In this document: positions 34,052 through 45,661 of the stretch, piece after piece | Numbering within the stretch: position 1 is the stretch's first letter | Layout: each line of letters starts with the position of its first letter | Source: Panagrolaimus kolymaensis | Taxonomy: Eukaryota > Nematoda > Chromadorea > Rhabditida > Panagrolaimidae | Assembly: GCA_028622995.1 (NCBI GenBank) | Contig: JAJQJQ010000119.1 | Coordinates: forward strand, 19,128-83,127 | Direction of reading: 5' to 3' | Length of the DNA: 64,000 bases | The notes under the pieces: model-generated | What the model was told of the DNA's origin: nothing | Databases searched by the model: none | The model's input: the letters and a program-made list of their open reading frames with translations, nothing else | Made by a program: the position numbers and the translations under genes

Positions 34052-34592
34052 CCCATTTTTTGAGTTTTTTCATTTTCTAACAGCTTAAAAAAATTATTTT
34101 TTGGTTTAAAATCTAAATTAATCAAAAGATAAAAATAAATACATACACTTTTAATTAATGTAACTCTTTTTGTTTGTTTGTTTTTAGCTTTATTGGCTCT
34201 TATTTTTTTGGACAAATATGCATGTTTGGTAGTTTGTCTTATGATTCATTCGTGAAAAAAAAGAAGATTATTTCCGATTTTGTAAATGATGTGTGAAAAA
34301 CAAAAAAGACTTTTTTTCAATCGATAATATTCTTGCGCGGATTTTTTTTTATTCGTTGCTTATGAAATATCTTTTCTGCTTTGAAAAACAAATTTGGTGC
34401 TATTTATGTTTTTAAGTCTTCTTCTTTTTTCAATTCCTTTCATATAAATAAGTTTTTCGTTTAATGTTTTTAATATTTCTAAAAAATTAAAAACTTTAAT
34501 TATTAAAGAAGTAATTTTTTATTTATATTTTAAACCCCTTGCGTTTGTTTAGTTTAGAATTAATTCTATTTATTACTTTTTTTTAGAAAAAA
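34052..34592. other. intergenic, no gene seen
   Basis: AT-rich. It ends in ACTTTTTTTTAG, a likely trans-splice acceptor seven bases before the next ATG. Confidence 0.4.
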
Positions 34593-36432
34593 ATGAATCA
34601 ACCAATTATTATTGTTAAACATTTAATTGGATATATTTATGCTAAAAATGGAATATTTACTTTAACTACCGTTAGCATCCTCACTAACAAACAATGTGAT
34701 AGAATTGGAAACTTTGATTTTAATGGCTTTCCTGATTCCTTGCCAGCCAAAATAAAATCATCCTTGAAATGTTTCATTCTAAAAATTAATGATTTTACAA
34801 GTGATGGATTTTGTGAAAACTTAATTTATCGACAAAATTTGGATGTGAAACTCAAAAACCTTGGAATTCCTTATTATTTTATTGACAACACAGTTTTGGC
34901 ATATACATCTCCAATGGTGGTTGCTGAAGTAAATGCTAAAACTAATGAAACTGTTGTGATTATAAACATCGTGAATGAAACTCATCTTTTAATAAGAAAA
35001 TTTATTCGAAAAGATTATGGTTACGAATTTATTGGGAATGCAACAAAAATTTCATATGAAATTAATAAAGATTATGATAAAATTGTTAATGCCGTAATTG
35101 ATTCAGCCGCCAATCCTCCAATTCATATTATTGGTTTATTGACTTCAATGACACCTAATGCACTTATCATAATTTATATGATGCAGGAACAAATTTTCAA
35201 AGAATATATGTTTACTTATATGAGAGCCCCATTTGCCTTCCACTTTTCTGATGTTATGATTAATATTGGAAAATTTTTTTGTGATCCTTTAAAAGGTAAT
35301 CGATATCATATCAAACCAAAATCACAAAGGGCAATTTTGGTTAAAGTTAAACCATTCGAAAATTCTCAAGCAAATACAGTTATGATTATTCAAGCAAATC
35401 AAAATTTACCATTTCAAAAATCTGGTATTCTTCCAAGAACATCTAAAACCTTTTATGTGAGCTTTTAAATTGTTTATTTTGTTATGAAAACTAATTTTGG
35501 AATATATATTTTAAGGTTTATTGCGCCGCTCAACAAACTACGAAAGAAAATGATAAACTAATTACCCAAATCAAATTCTGTAAAAATTGCCATCAAATAA
35601 AATTCACTCTTAAAATCGACATTAATCATGTTGTTTCAATCCACCACGAACCAATAATTTTAGACGAAATTAAAACATTGGAAAAAGATTTAATCAAATT
35701 AGTTCCATCAAAAATTCCTGTAATTATTTTATTAAGAAATATTTCAATTATTTATGTTTGGAATAGTGAAATTCAAAATTATGAATATTTAAAAAGTTGG
35801 AATGGTAAACTTTCAAAAAACAAACCAAAAAATTAAACGTTTTTCAGGAATTTATGGAAAAGAAATATTTTTAAGTTTCAAAGAAGAAAAGCCCAAAATC
35901 GTCGATGATTCTGATGTTAATGAACATGTCGTATACGGTTTGTCCAAAATAAGTAGTAGGGCTGATTTTTCCGTTTATGAAGGAAAAAAATAGGAGTCGA
36001 TGACACTCCGGAGTTTGAATGTTGAGATAAATCTTTACGGAGAAACCAGCTCTAGTCAAAATAAAATATAAAATGATTATAAAAATGTTTATTTCAGATT
36101 TATTAGAAATTTTGGCAAAGCCTCAAAATAATTTCGTTGTTTCAAATCCAGAATGCAAATTTAAAATTATCAAAAATTCTGATAATACTGCTTTGGTTGA
36201 AATCAAAGACCACGAAGGTAATCGAAAAGCTGCGTCGCCTGCTTTTATGATGGCCCTTATTTTAAAAGAACATATCAAAGTCATTAAAAGTGAAACAGCT
36301 TTAAAGCCGAAAGAAGTTGGATTTAAATTTTTTGGAAGAAATGGTTTCACTAAAAAAGAAAGACGCCGAATTCGAAGTGGACTTGAAGAAGCTTGCAAAA
36401 AATTGAATATCGTTTGTTTTTCATTCCATTGA
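34593..36432 (+). CDS. unrecognised 525-aa protein
   Basis: Four exons (34593-35456, 35516-35804, 35848-35937, 36098-36432; phases 0,1,1) encode 525 aa with no signal peptide or TM. The N-terminal 290 residues are alternating beta/alpha with VVAEVNAKTNETVVIINIV near 100-130, which faintly recalls the ATPase fold of Hsp70/actin-like proteins; this is weak. About 295-325 has VYCAAQQ and FCKNCHQI, a possible C-x2-C knuckle. The C-terminal 110 residues contain KPKEVGFKFFGRNGFTKKER and a basic end. The frame is intact through all four exons and the splice sites are strong. Family and role unknown. Confidence 0.7.
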
Positions 36433-37048
36433 CTAAAACTTTTTTGTTGTTTTTTGCTATTTTTGTTTATTTTTTTTTTGTTGATAACAAAGATGCTATT
36501 TTTAGCCATAATTGAGAGAAAAGTAATATCATTAATCAATTTTTTTTTTCCTTTCAAAAGTCTTAAAAAAATCTTTTTTTGATATGTATTTTATCGATTT
36601 TTAAACGACCGAAAATAAAGAAAATATTAGATGCTTATTTTTTATTTATAAAAAAAGTTTTTGTTGCATTTCTTTGAATCTTTTAGTATATAACTTTTTA
36701 TGGTTTTAATTAAAAAGGCAATAAATTTTTTCTTATTTATTTTTGCCTGCTGTGTATTTATTTTACTAGCATAACATGCTTTTGAAAATAAACAACTTTT
36801 TTGAGAAAACACAGATTCACAAAATTTATGCTGCTACTTAAAAAACGCTTTAAATTTGATATTCCATTATATTTAAACCAAACAGCTGAATTATCCGGAA
36901 GGAAATTTTTTTACTTCTCCTCTAAATTAAAAATAAATATTTGTTTCTTTAGTTAATGAAATAACAACAATCTTAAATTTTATAATTTTATTCAAGAAAA
37001 AATGAAACAAATACATTTGTTAAATAATTTTCACAAAAGCAGAAAAAA
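36433..37048. other. intergenic, no gene seen
   Basis: AT-rich between convergent genes, with AATAAA-type signals on both strands. Nothing else is seen. Confidence 0.4.
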
Positions 37049-37249
37049 TTAAGTAAGTTTATTAGCAACGAAAATTGTATAATGAAAGCAATTTCCAAGT
37101 ACAATTCCACTAAATATCAAAGAATTAAATCTCGCGATGTTGTGTAATTGCGGCTCGGCCGTTTTCATGGGAGAAGCTTCTTGAGAGTCATCCATGTCAC
37201 CACAGAATCCTCCACAATCAGGTTTACTTCCTTTCAATGATGAATGCAT
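37049..37249 (-). CDS. small protein candidate with one TM
   Basis: From ATG 37249 the frame gives 66 aa: MHSSLKGSKPDCGGFCGDMD, then a hydrophilic segment and a C-terminal hydrophobic stretch (SLIFSGIVLGNCFHYTIFVA). The frame remains open upstream for about 30 codons without an ATG, so this may be the last exon of a gene whose start I cannot place. Base use is more balanced than in the surrounding spacer. Unrecognised. Confidence 0.35.
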   Translation of the reverse strand: MHSSLKGSKPDCGGFCGDMDDSQEASPMKTAEPQLHNIARFNSLIFSGIVLGNCFHYTIFVANKLT

Positions 37250-37608
37250 TCCCAAAAATGCAATAAAAGATGTAAAATAACAAACCTTTATCCAAAGATT
37301 ACTAACACCAGAAACACCAGAGACGAAATATAGTTTTTAAATTAAAACTTTATTAAAACAATTATTAAATCACAAAAACAAAATAACAACAAAACCAGGA
37401 AGAAAGTTGAATCAAGAATTGAGTGTCGACTGATTGATTAAAAAAAGATGAAGTTCTTGCCCGCTTGAAGAAAATGAAAACAAAGAGAAGAGAGAGAAAT
37501 TAGCGTGTTGGTTTAAAAGTGGAACATATTGTCATAGAAGAAGTGGAAGTTTGATACAGAATTTAGTGGACCTTCTCAACAGTTGCTCTTTTTTCAATTG
37601 AAAGCCAA

Positions 37609-37956
37609 ATGCGCCGTCAAAAAGCTTCCGTTGAAGTCATTGAAGCTACAATGAAAAAATATTATCAAAAGCGTAAAGAAATGGAACAAATTTTCAAAAA
37701 AAGCTTCCAAACTTTGTCACAAAAATTATTGGAAACTATGTCGCCACCTAAAACAGCCATAGAAGAACTTGATTGCCATGAAGAAGCTATTAAAGTTTTT
37801 GATAAACTTTGTGCTCCGTTTCATGAAAATCCATATGCTTTGAAATTTTCTTCAAACATTGCAAATCTTTGCAAAATTATTCCTGATTCAAAGCCAATTG
37901 TTGCTTACTTTGAAACTCATTGCAAAAATGGTCCAATCTTTATTGATGTTTTGTAA
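37609..37956 (+). CDS. 115-aa helical protein, unrecognised
   Basis: Single exon, 115 aa, predicted mostly helical: MRRQKASVEVIEATMKKYYQ, then ETMSPPKTAIEELDCHEEAI, FDKLCAPFHENPYALKF and a Cys-containing end. No signal peptide or TM. It must be a real gene or a recent derivative of one, because a second, broken copy of its C-terminal two-thirds lies at 42.1 kb with conserved residues between the lesions. The upstream spacer (37250-37608) is AT-rich and shows nothing else. Function unknown. Confidence 0.65.
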   Translation: MRRQKASVEVIEATMKKYYQKRKEMEQIFKKSFQTLSQKLLETMSPPKTAIEELDCHEEAIKVFDKLCAPFHENPYALKFSSNIANLCKIIPDSKPIVAYFETHCKNGPIFIDVL

Positions 37957-38278
37957 ACTTTATTTTATTAAATAAATAATTCATTCCAACTTTGTTTTAC
38001 AATAAAAATTTGTTTGCCTAGAAAGTTCGCATAGATGACACCCACCTCTTCAAAAATTAACAAATAATAAAATAATTTTTAATGAATGATATTTTTTTAT
38101 TATCCATTTTGTTAGAATAATCACTACAACAACATAAAATAAATATATATTTTGTTTTAACTAAAGAAGAAAAAGATATGTAAGTAAAGTACTATAGCAA
38201 AATAAATCGGTCATCGCAAAAGTTGCCCATAATAATGCATATTTTGTTTATTTACCTTGTCTTTCTTTAGTATGAATA
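37957..38278. other. intergenic, no gene seen
   Basis: Short convergent spacer with AATAAA signals just after the stop (37966 onward). Confidence 0.4.
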
Positions 38279-39263
38279 TTACCAAAAGTTAAATGAATAT
38301 TCTGGTTTCAAGTTTTTTAGCATGCTTTTAAGCGAAGTATGGAAAGCATTTTTTTTTGTGTTTTGGAAATCTCCAGCGAAAGATACACGAATTTGAGAAT
38401 TGAAATTAAGATTTTTCTAAAAAATTATTCAGAAAAATAAAAAAACACAAAAATGCAACCTTTAAAAATTCATAAAATTCTGATACTTTTAATCCTTCTT
38501 CTTCTGTATCTCTTAAGAATTCAAGGAATAAAGTTTTAATTTTTTCTTCTCTCTTAAATGATTTAAGATATTTCATTGTGTTTGAGGTTATGATGGCATT
38601 ATCAATACTAAAAAAACTTATTTTATTATGGCAGTCAGAGTTGTATACTCTCGAATTTTTTATTAGACTTAGTGCACACAAAACTCTCAACTCGAAGAAT
38701 TTTAGGTTCCCTTATTGCTTTGATGGCAATTTTATATAAAAAACTTACATAATCGAAGCTGCTTTTGGAATTCGAACAAAAATATTTTCTAAGGAAATTG
38801 GTTCACCATTATTAAAATGAGGCATATTATTCATCACAATTTCTTCAACAGTTCCAGCTTCGGTTAAAAAATTAAAATCATTAATAGATAAGTTTCCATC
38901 CCATATCATAAGGGTTTTAATAGTGCAACGTGTTATAATTGAAGATAAAGGAGTAATAGTTAGAGCGTTTAAACCAATATAAAACAATTCTTTTAACCAT
39001 ATTTTCTTTCCAAAATTTTGTAATTCTTTAATAGTTCCATATCGTGTTTTTGCGCCATTTAAATTAATTATTACACCCGATTGCATCATTTGTAATCCGT
39101 TAATAATTTTATCATAAGGATAAAAATGATTAAAGTATTTACAAGTTTTTGCCAATTTTTCTTTTTGAATACAGTTCATATTCTTGAGCACATATCTCAT
39201 CAAAGGAAGTGGCATTGAATAGATTTGAAAGCTGGGATTAGCAATGGTAAATGTTTTAAACAT
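38279..39263 (-). CDS. F-box-like protein
   Basis: Three exons (39263-38749, 38607-38460, 38416-38279; phases 2 and 0) encode 266 aa. MPLPLMRYVLKNMNCIQKEK and LAKTCKYFNHFYPY match the F-box-like entry of the other family members here (LP....yvl, CKyF). The remainder is Leu/Ile-rich without a named domain, and the last exon is basic and Phe-rich. Probably an SCF substrate adaptor by family analogy. The start follows TTTTTAGAAATCAAAGAA, a likely trans-splice acceptor. The 144-bp first intron contains no gene. Confidence 0.75.
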
Positions 39264-40105
39264 TTCTTTGATTTCTAAAAACAAGGATTTATAAAAATAA
39301 ATTTTTTGAAAATTTGAGAAAGTTTGAAAAAGTCTGGAAAAAATAATAAACTAAAAACTAAAATTTCATAATTTTTCCAAAAATAAATAAAACGAAATTG
39401 ATAAAGTAACAAACTACTATGTATTTTTGATGGATCTACCTAACAAAAGTTTAAAATTTTCTTCACACGTGATAATGGGACAAAATAATTCATCATCGCG
39501 TAACGTTGATAATCGGGAAACAAAATAATAAAATACGTGGTTTTAAAATTATATGGGAAAAGGTATGCCAAGTGGAATATATATGGCCATGGGGATATAT
39601 AGGAGATTAAACAAAATTCATGTCTCGCGCTGCGCCGAGAACATGGCTTTCTTTCATCCATCTGTTTCTCAACCTTCAAAAATACACGATAATTAAAATA
39701 ATATGTTCATCCCAAGTTTTCTACCTTTTTATGATTTCAAAAAATAAAATTCATTGTAATTTGATAAAATTATGCAAATTTTTACATGAATATACCGTCA
39801 AAATAAATTCTAAAATTATATTTATCCATCACTATCATAATACCCTCAATTTTATAATGAAATTCCATCGAAATCCCTTCATATTTTTAAAATTTGTTAT
39901 AAAATATGAAAATTTATCACACAATAATACCTCCAAAAATAATACATACATAAAATAAATATTGTTAATTATAATCATATTCCCTTTCATTTCATAATTA
40001 ACATCTTCAAAACCGTAGAAAAACATTCTCACAAAATCAAACTTTAAAACTCCAAAGCTTTACTATAAACTCCATCACACTCCATTAAAGCACTATAAGA
40101 GAAAA
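39264..40105. other. intergenic, no gene seen
   Basis: AT-rich. A GC-rich imperfect palindrome, CTCGCGCTGCGCCGAG, lies near 39623-39640. Confidence 0.35.
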
Positions 40106-40366
40106 ATGGAAAATGAAAAAATATTTAATGAAAAATTTAGTATCCAAATAATATAAATTACTTTTTTTCTAGATCCATCCACTTTAGTTAAAAATCTTAC
40201 GCGACCATTAAATTCCAAATATTCGATTCAACTAAGTAATGGAGTTAAAGCCAATTTTCAAATCATCAAAAAAATAAGTAAGCCAAAAAAATTCGCTCAA
40301 AATTATCGCTCGCACCATAACCTCTATCTCCACCTCATCAAAAATGGAGATTTTATTCTTATATAA
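40106..40366 (+). CDS. possible small gene or remnant
   Basis: A 34-nt exon (MENEKIFNEKF) can join across a 33-bp intron (GTATCC..TTTTCTAG) to a 64-codon frame containing NLTRPLNSKYSIQLSNGVKA and KPKKFAQNYRSHHNLYLHLI. Directly after it, in another frame, 40344-40475 reads MEILFLYKKKDLWQYYWFGF and on for 43 codons. The two frames may be one broken gene. Low confidence; no family recognised. Confidence 0.25.
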
Positions 40367-40649
40367 GAAAAAAGATTTGTGGCAATATTATTGGTTTGGT
40401 TTTGATCTTAAGGAGGTTTTTCACCCATCGTTCATATTGAAATTTCGTGGTAAGAAAGACGCGAATGTGAAGTAATGATCGCATAATTATAAAGTTGCTT
40501 TTTAATCAAGAAATATATTTTAAAAGTTTATTTCACAAGTAAAAAATACATACAATCGAAGGATAAATAACAGTGATAAAAACATGAATAAAGAAAAAAG
40601 AATAATAGTTTTTTAGAATAACAAAAAGTAAAAAAAAGGCCACAAAAGT

Positions 40650-41683
40650 TTAGAAATCATAAATACCATTTTGAACACAGTAAATAATGCAATATTTCTT
40701 GAAGTTCTTCAATTTGTGACGACGAGCAATTAGTAAACGATCACGGACATTTTCAATAGTCATTGTTTCAGTTAATTCACGAACAGTTAATCCCTAAAAT
40801 TGTAAAATGAGCAATATTTAAGAATTTATGAAGATTTAGCTTACCATTAGTTGTTGGATATCATATTTATCTGCAATCTTGAAAAGTTCAAGTTTGTCAA
40901 CATGACCATCAACAGTTCCATTTTCACAAAATTCAACCATCTTTTGAACAACTTCAGGATCAAAATCAGTAATTTCGACAATATTATCGGTTGTTTCTTT
41001 CCATTCAAGTTCATACATTCTGGCGAAAACAGATGAATAACGTTTCATAATTGGTTTGATAGCCTTAAAATCATATATTTTCTAATAAATTTATAGAATA
41101 AGAACGACTTACTTCAATGGTGATTCCTTTGCATAGGAAGCGAAATTTAAACATAGGTTCGTCTTTCCAGCTTTGTTTGACACTTTCAGTAAAGAACATA
41201 TTATCATTTGCGGTGGAAGAAGTAGGATTGAATGGATGATGACGAATTCCAGAAGCATCAACATAAAGTGTCAACTTTTTTAGTTGAAACGGCATGGATG
41301 GAAGGGAACCAATAACTGAAAGAAAAGTTATTTTTATTAGAAGTTTAAGAAACTCTTACCATCACTTTGTTATGCAGGCTCATCGTTATAGTAATAATAA
41401 TATTTGATAATACCAGGATTTGGATTAATAACAATTGAAAAAATTCTTTTATGAAGATTGAAAACTCCAGTATATTTTGTACCATTGTAAGGATCAACTG
41501 CTGTCATAACTGTTGTTGTGACGTCCGTTAACTTCGATAAAACGTGATGATCATAAAAGTCTCCGGGATTCTTTATTTCCCATAAAAACAATTTATGAAG
41601 ACATACAAACTGAAAGAAAAAAGTAAGTTAAAATTTACAAACATTGTGATACTTACCTCAGAGCTAGATTTCACTGATGCCAT
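40650..41683 (-). CDS. BTB-domain protein with one in-frame stop
   Basis: Five exons (41683-41657, 41609-41360, 41315-41113, 41063-40845, 40793-40650) would encode 281 codons if read through. The N-terminal part (WEIKNPGDFYDHH, VFNLHKRIFSI) looks like a divergent MATH-type sandwich. Exons 4-5 are BTB: YSSVFARMYELEW, VEITDFDPEVVQKMVEFCEN, LFKIADKYDIQQLM, then a short helical tail. MATH-BTB proteins act as CUL3 ubiquitin-ligase adaptors. All splice sites are good, but codon TAA at 41372-41370, before QSD at the end of exon 2, interrupts the frame. Either a recent nonsense change or a base error. Confidence 0.7.
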
Positions 41684-42475
41684 GTTGAAATAAATCTTGA
41701 AGAAAATAATAAGTTTGAAAGAACTTTGTTCAAAAAATGGAGGAAAAAGTGTAATGACAGAGAAAAAAGTTTTTCGAACGCTGAAATCAAGCGATGATTT
41801 ATTGGACACTTAGCCAAGCGTAGTTTTTAGGTACTTTTCAAATCAGCTTGAACCGAATGAAATAAACATGGGATATTTTTAGTTGAAATTATTGTGATTT
41901 TAGTTCGGTCATTATTATATCTGCAAAAATGACTAAGGTGGCATTTGCAAATTTACCGATTTTTTGTTTTCAGAGGAAATAAGACGAACACATTAGAAAC
42001 AAGCATAATTATTTTTCCTAAAATAAATCTTACCACAAAAATCAAAGAAAACAGTAGAACCAAAAACAGCCGTAGAAGAACTTGGTTGCCATTAAGAAGC
42101 TATCAAAGTTTTTGATAAACTGTGTGCTCCATTTAATAAAAATCAATATGCTTTGAAATTTTCTGCTAATAACGCATTCTTTGGAAAATTAGCCCTGTTT
42201 CTAAGCCAATTGTTGCTTACTTTAAAACTCTTTGCAAAAATGCTCCACGTTTTATTAATGTCTTGTAAACCAACTTTCAAATAAAAACTTATACCTTCGC
42301 TTTACTTACACTTTGAAACTCAAAACAATTTTGTCCTATCTATCTTTCAAAAGAAAAACTTGAATAATTGTATACAAGGAAAAGTAGTTGCTTTATTAAA
42401 GCGCAGACACAATTAAAACACATAATATACATACATAAGCAAAATTAGTTATAAATATACATATACATATCATTT
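41684..42475. other. intergenic containing a gene remnant
   Basis: AT-rich except for the remnant at 42062-42268. The right end holds the 3' region of the PP2C gene. Confidence 0.45.
42062..42268 (+). pseudogene. decayed copy of the 37.6-kb gene
   Basis: KTAVEELGCH, then EAIKVFDKLCAPF and YALKFSA follow the order of the intact gene (KTAIEELDCHEEAI, FDKLCAPFHENPYALKF). The Glu codon after GCH is TAA, and the reading frame shifts later, while the final Lys-Asn-Ala and Ile-Asn-Val-Leu stretch is still recognisable at DNA level. The first third is absent. Confidence 0.75.
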
Positions 42476-43971
42476 CTAGAGGACAAGTTTAACAACGACA
42501 ACAGAAATATTATCTAGTGATTTGCGAGTTAAAGCTTCTTGACATAAAGTATGAGCAAGTTCAGATAATTTTTCATTACCATGTGTTTGAAGGAAGCGAT
42601 TTGAAAATTCTATTGCATCATTAGCTGGAATAACATCAAATAAGCCATCAGATCCAAGAATGAGATAATGATATGCATCTTTGGTTAGATCAATTTCAGA
42701 AATTTCAGGATGAGATGAAACAACTTGATTTTCTTTGAATTGAGCATCACCCATGGCCCTGAAACATGCTGTGATTGTTATAAGTGTCAATGGTTAAAAT
42801 CATCGCTACAAATAAGTAACATCAAAAGAGAAAAAGCAACTAACCGTGAAACAGCAAGAACACCTTCAACTCGATCAACACCAATTGTTTGAATTGTTCC
42901 ACCAGCACTGATAATTCTATTGCGTTCTTTAGGCTAAAAACAAGTAATACATCAGTAAAATATACACAAAGTTTAAGAAAGTAAACACACATCAGAAGGT
43001 TTATGTTCTTTAGTAAGAATGACACATTTTCCATTTGAATCACATGCAACAGCTCGAGAATCACCTAGTTGAGCGACATAAATCTTGTTATTATGAATGA
43101 TGGCAGTAGTTAAAGTTGAGCCTGCTTCTTTAGCTTGTGGATAAGTCTTGGACATTTCTTCATCAAATTTATAGATTTCTTCAGCTATGGCCTGAAACAA
43201 TGAAAGAGTTATTAACAGTGGAAGATGATAAAGAGCATAAGCAAGTTTTGTCGGCATTAATAGCATATACAAGAAAGAGAGATTATAAACATACATCTTT
43301 GATTGTTTCAGATTTGGTAAGATCAGTGTTGATAAGACGTTGACGAATGCGAGTTGTGAAATGTTCTTCCAAGTACTTTGATACAAACTAAAAGAGTACA
43401 TAGAATTAGTGAAATTAATGGTTTTTAATGGAGAGGAAGCTAATGACTAAGATTAAAAATGTAGTTAACGATGAAAGGAAGCAAAGAACATGTCATCTTA
43501 AAAGCACGATTATAAAGAACCGAATCATCAACATATCCCATAAACACTAATGGTATTAGTTTCATAACAACCCAGCCATGTTATAGGTTGCTTTCAATTC
43601 CAAAAGAGGCGCCAATAAATAGACAAAAAAAACATCTCAACCAAAGTCAACAATAGAAGCAAGCAACTTACATCACCACCATGTCCATCAAAAATGCTAA
43701 AGATTGAGAATTTATTCTTTTCATCACATAGACAAAACATTCGATCTTCCATATATTCACGGGAACTTTGATGAGCTGCAATTGAGAATAATGAACCTTG
43801 ATGATTCCAGAAGGAGCCTAAAAATGAGAAAGTATAAGCACATATGTACAAGTAAGAGCAAAAAAAAAGAAAAGTAAACATACTTCCATCTTGTTTCAAA
43901 TCACTAAAACCAACTTTAACCATTGCATCTTCAACAGAATGAGATTGAGCTGCAGTTGTTACTGCTGCCAT
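42476..43971 (-). CDS. PP2C-family (PPM) protein phosphatase
   Basis: Six exons (43971-43884, 43817-43672, 43387-43295, 43191-42991, 42933-42845, 42758-42476), all in phase, encode 299 aa, the length of a single PP2C domain. Motifs in order: REYMEDR near 50, FDGHGGD at 72-78, AGSTLTTAI, VAQLGDSRAVACD near 150, LTKEHKPSD, AGGTIQTIG and LAVSRAMGD near 206, LGSDGLFDV near 240, and the final DNISVVVVKL. The Asp residues in DGHGG, SDGLFD and DNIS are the metal ligands, so it should be an active Mn/Mg-dependent Ser/Thr phosphatase. There is no signal or TM, so it is cytosolic or nuclear. Upstream in-frame ATGs give implausible Phe-rich sequence; 43971 was chosen. Confidence 0.92.
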
Positions 43972-44600
43972 TGATGTTGAATTATCACCAACACTGGAAA
44001 GCAATAAATCAAGAAAACGTGGAACAAATGCGAGACAAATTTTGAAAGATGAAAGAAGAAGCGTTTGAAAATAAAATGAAAAAAGTTTTGAAGCAACGAA
44101 AAAAGAGTTCAAAAACGAAAGTGATGCATGCAAATTTAGGAAAGAACTTTCCCAATCTCATGGAAAAGTTGAAGCTTTCGTGCGCAAATAAAAAAAAGGT
44201 TTCAAAAAAAGTGAATATGTTTATTTCAGCGGTGATTTTTTTACTCGTTTACAAAATGCTCAGAAATTATTTTAAAAAAAAGAGAGGAAATAATGTTTCA
44301 AAAGTTTTGTAAAAAAATATTACAAAAAATTGTTTGAGTACCGAAAAATGAAAAGTTTCAGTTGAAAGTAAGAAAAATGTAACAAACAAAAAAATAAACT
44401 AAAATATGTATGGAATCATAAAAGCTGTGGTTTAGTAAACCAAAAATGCAAGGAATTTTTTAATTTTCAAAAAATCTTACACCTTTACAAAACAAATGAA
44501 GTTTATTAACAAACAAATTAACGAAAATAATCATACATAATACATTAAAACAACACAATTTTCATTATTATGTATTTCATATGGGAGAAGAAGCATATGT
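43972..44600. other. intergenic, no gene seen
   Basis: AT-rich promoter side of the PP2C gene and 3' side of the next minus-strand gene. A basic 87-codon plus-strand frame (44049-44312) is the complement of the phosphatase 5' region and is not supported. Confidence 0.4.
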
Positions 44601-45317
44601 TTAGAACAATTCATAATCACCTTCAATAATGAACACATAACATAAATAACATATTTCAAAGCTAAGACGCATAATAACCAGAGATAAGAACCATGGCATA
44701 ATACTTTCCTAAAAAATAAACATGATAAAAAGCTTGAAGTAGAGAAAAAGTGATACCTGTTCAGCTTTGTAATCAACAGCACAAGCAATAAGACAAATTA
44801 AAAAAAGAACATCAGAAGTTATTGCTAAAATAGCATAAATATTTATGTTCCCAATTTTCTTACGACCAGCAAAAGTACAGCAGCACAAATATGAAACATA
44901 AACGAGCATAAAAGCAATCCACCCATAAAAGACAGAGAAGGGTAAGCCAGAATAATAAAATATCATATAAAATGAGTAACTATTTGGACCATCCAAAGCA
45001 ATCATTAAACATAGTAAAAATACCCATGCACGCATCTGAAAAAAAGAAACAGAGTATTACTGTTAATAAAAAGTTAAAACGAAACTAACATCATCTGGAT
45101 TAACTGTTGATTTCTTTATTTTGTATGTTTCTTGTACTTTTTGATCAGGGATCTTTTCATCTCCATTATTGTTATTGCTTGATTCTTCAATGTGATGTTC
45201 ATCCATGAAATTTGATGGTTCAGAAAGTTTTTCTTCATTGATACTGGATGCTTCAATAGTTGGTTCATCAGTTACGCTTGTTTTTAAAAATGATAAACGA
45301 TTTCGAAGTTTTGCCAT
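44601..45317 (-). CDS. small multi-TM protein
   Basis: Three exons (45317-45090, 45035-44757, 44708-44601; both introns phase 0) encode 204 aa. The first 76 residues are hydrophilic, Glu/Ser/Asn-rich and probably cytosolic. About 79-200 has three to four hydrophobic segments, with SYLCCCTFAGRKK between two of them and a final segment ICYLCYVFII. The size and layout (soluble N-terminus, four TM, three exons) recall the pair at 0.9-3.3 kb, but intron phases differ and I see no clear sequence match. Function unknown. Confidence 0.75.
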
Positions 45318-45661
45318 TTTTCGATGATGGATGGAAGAAAGAAAAATTTGTAAACTAATTTCAAAAATAACAAAAACAAGCAACAACAAAAATCTTCGCA
45401 AACATGTGTTGGCAAAATGCAACGAAAAATCATAGCCTAAAAAGTGAAGCAAATTTTTTGTTCAACAAAAGTTTTTCTCTAACTTTTCACTTTCTTTCTC
45501 TTCTTTCATTTTTTACAACAAGAAAAAATTGAATAAAACATTGTCGTTTGTTTTTGCTCGTTTCCGCTAACACATTTATTTATTTTGCGTGCTTTTGTAT
45601 GAACTGTTCCTTTATTATATCGTTACATTTTTTAGCTACCTATATATTTTTCTGAAAGAAA
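45318..45661. other. divergent intergenic region
   Basis: Promoter region between divergent starts. CATTTTTTAGCTACC (about 45626-45640) is a good trans-splice acceptor for the plus-strand gene. Confidence 0.4.

Noticed and set aside
44049..44312. 87-codon Lys-rich plus-strand frame
   Set aside because: Lies over the 5' region of the minus-strand phosphatase and has the composition of A-rich spacer.
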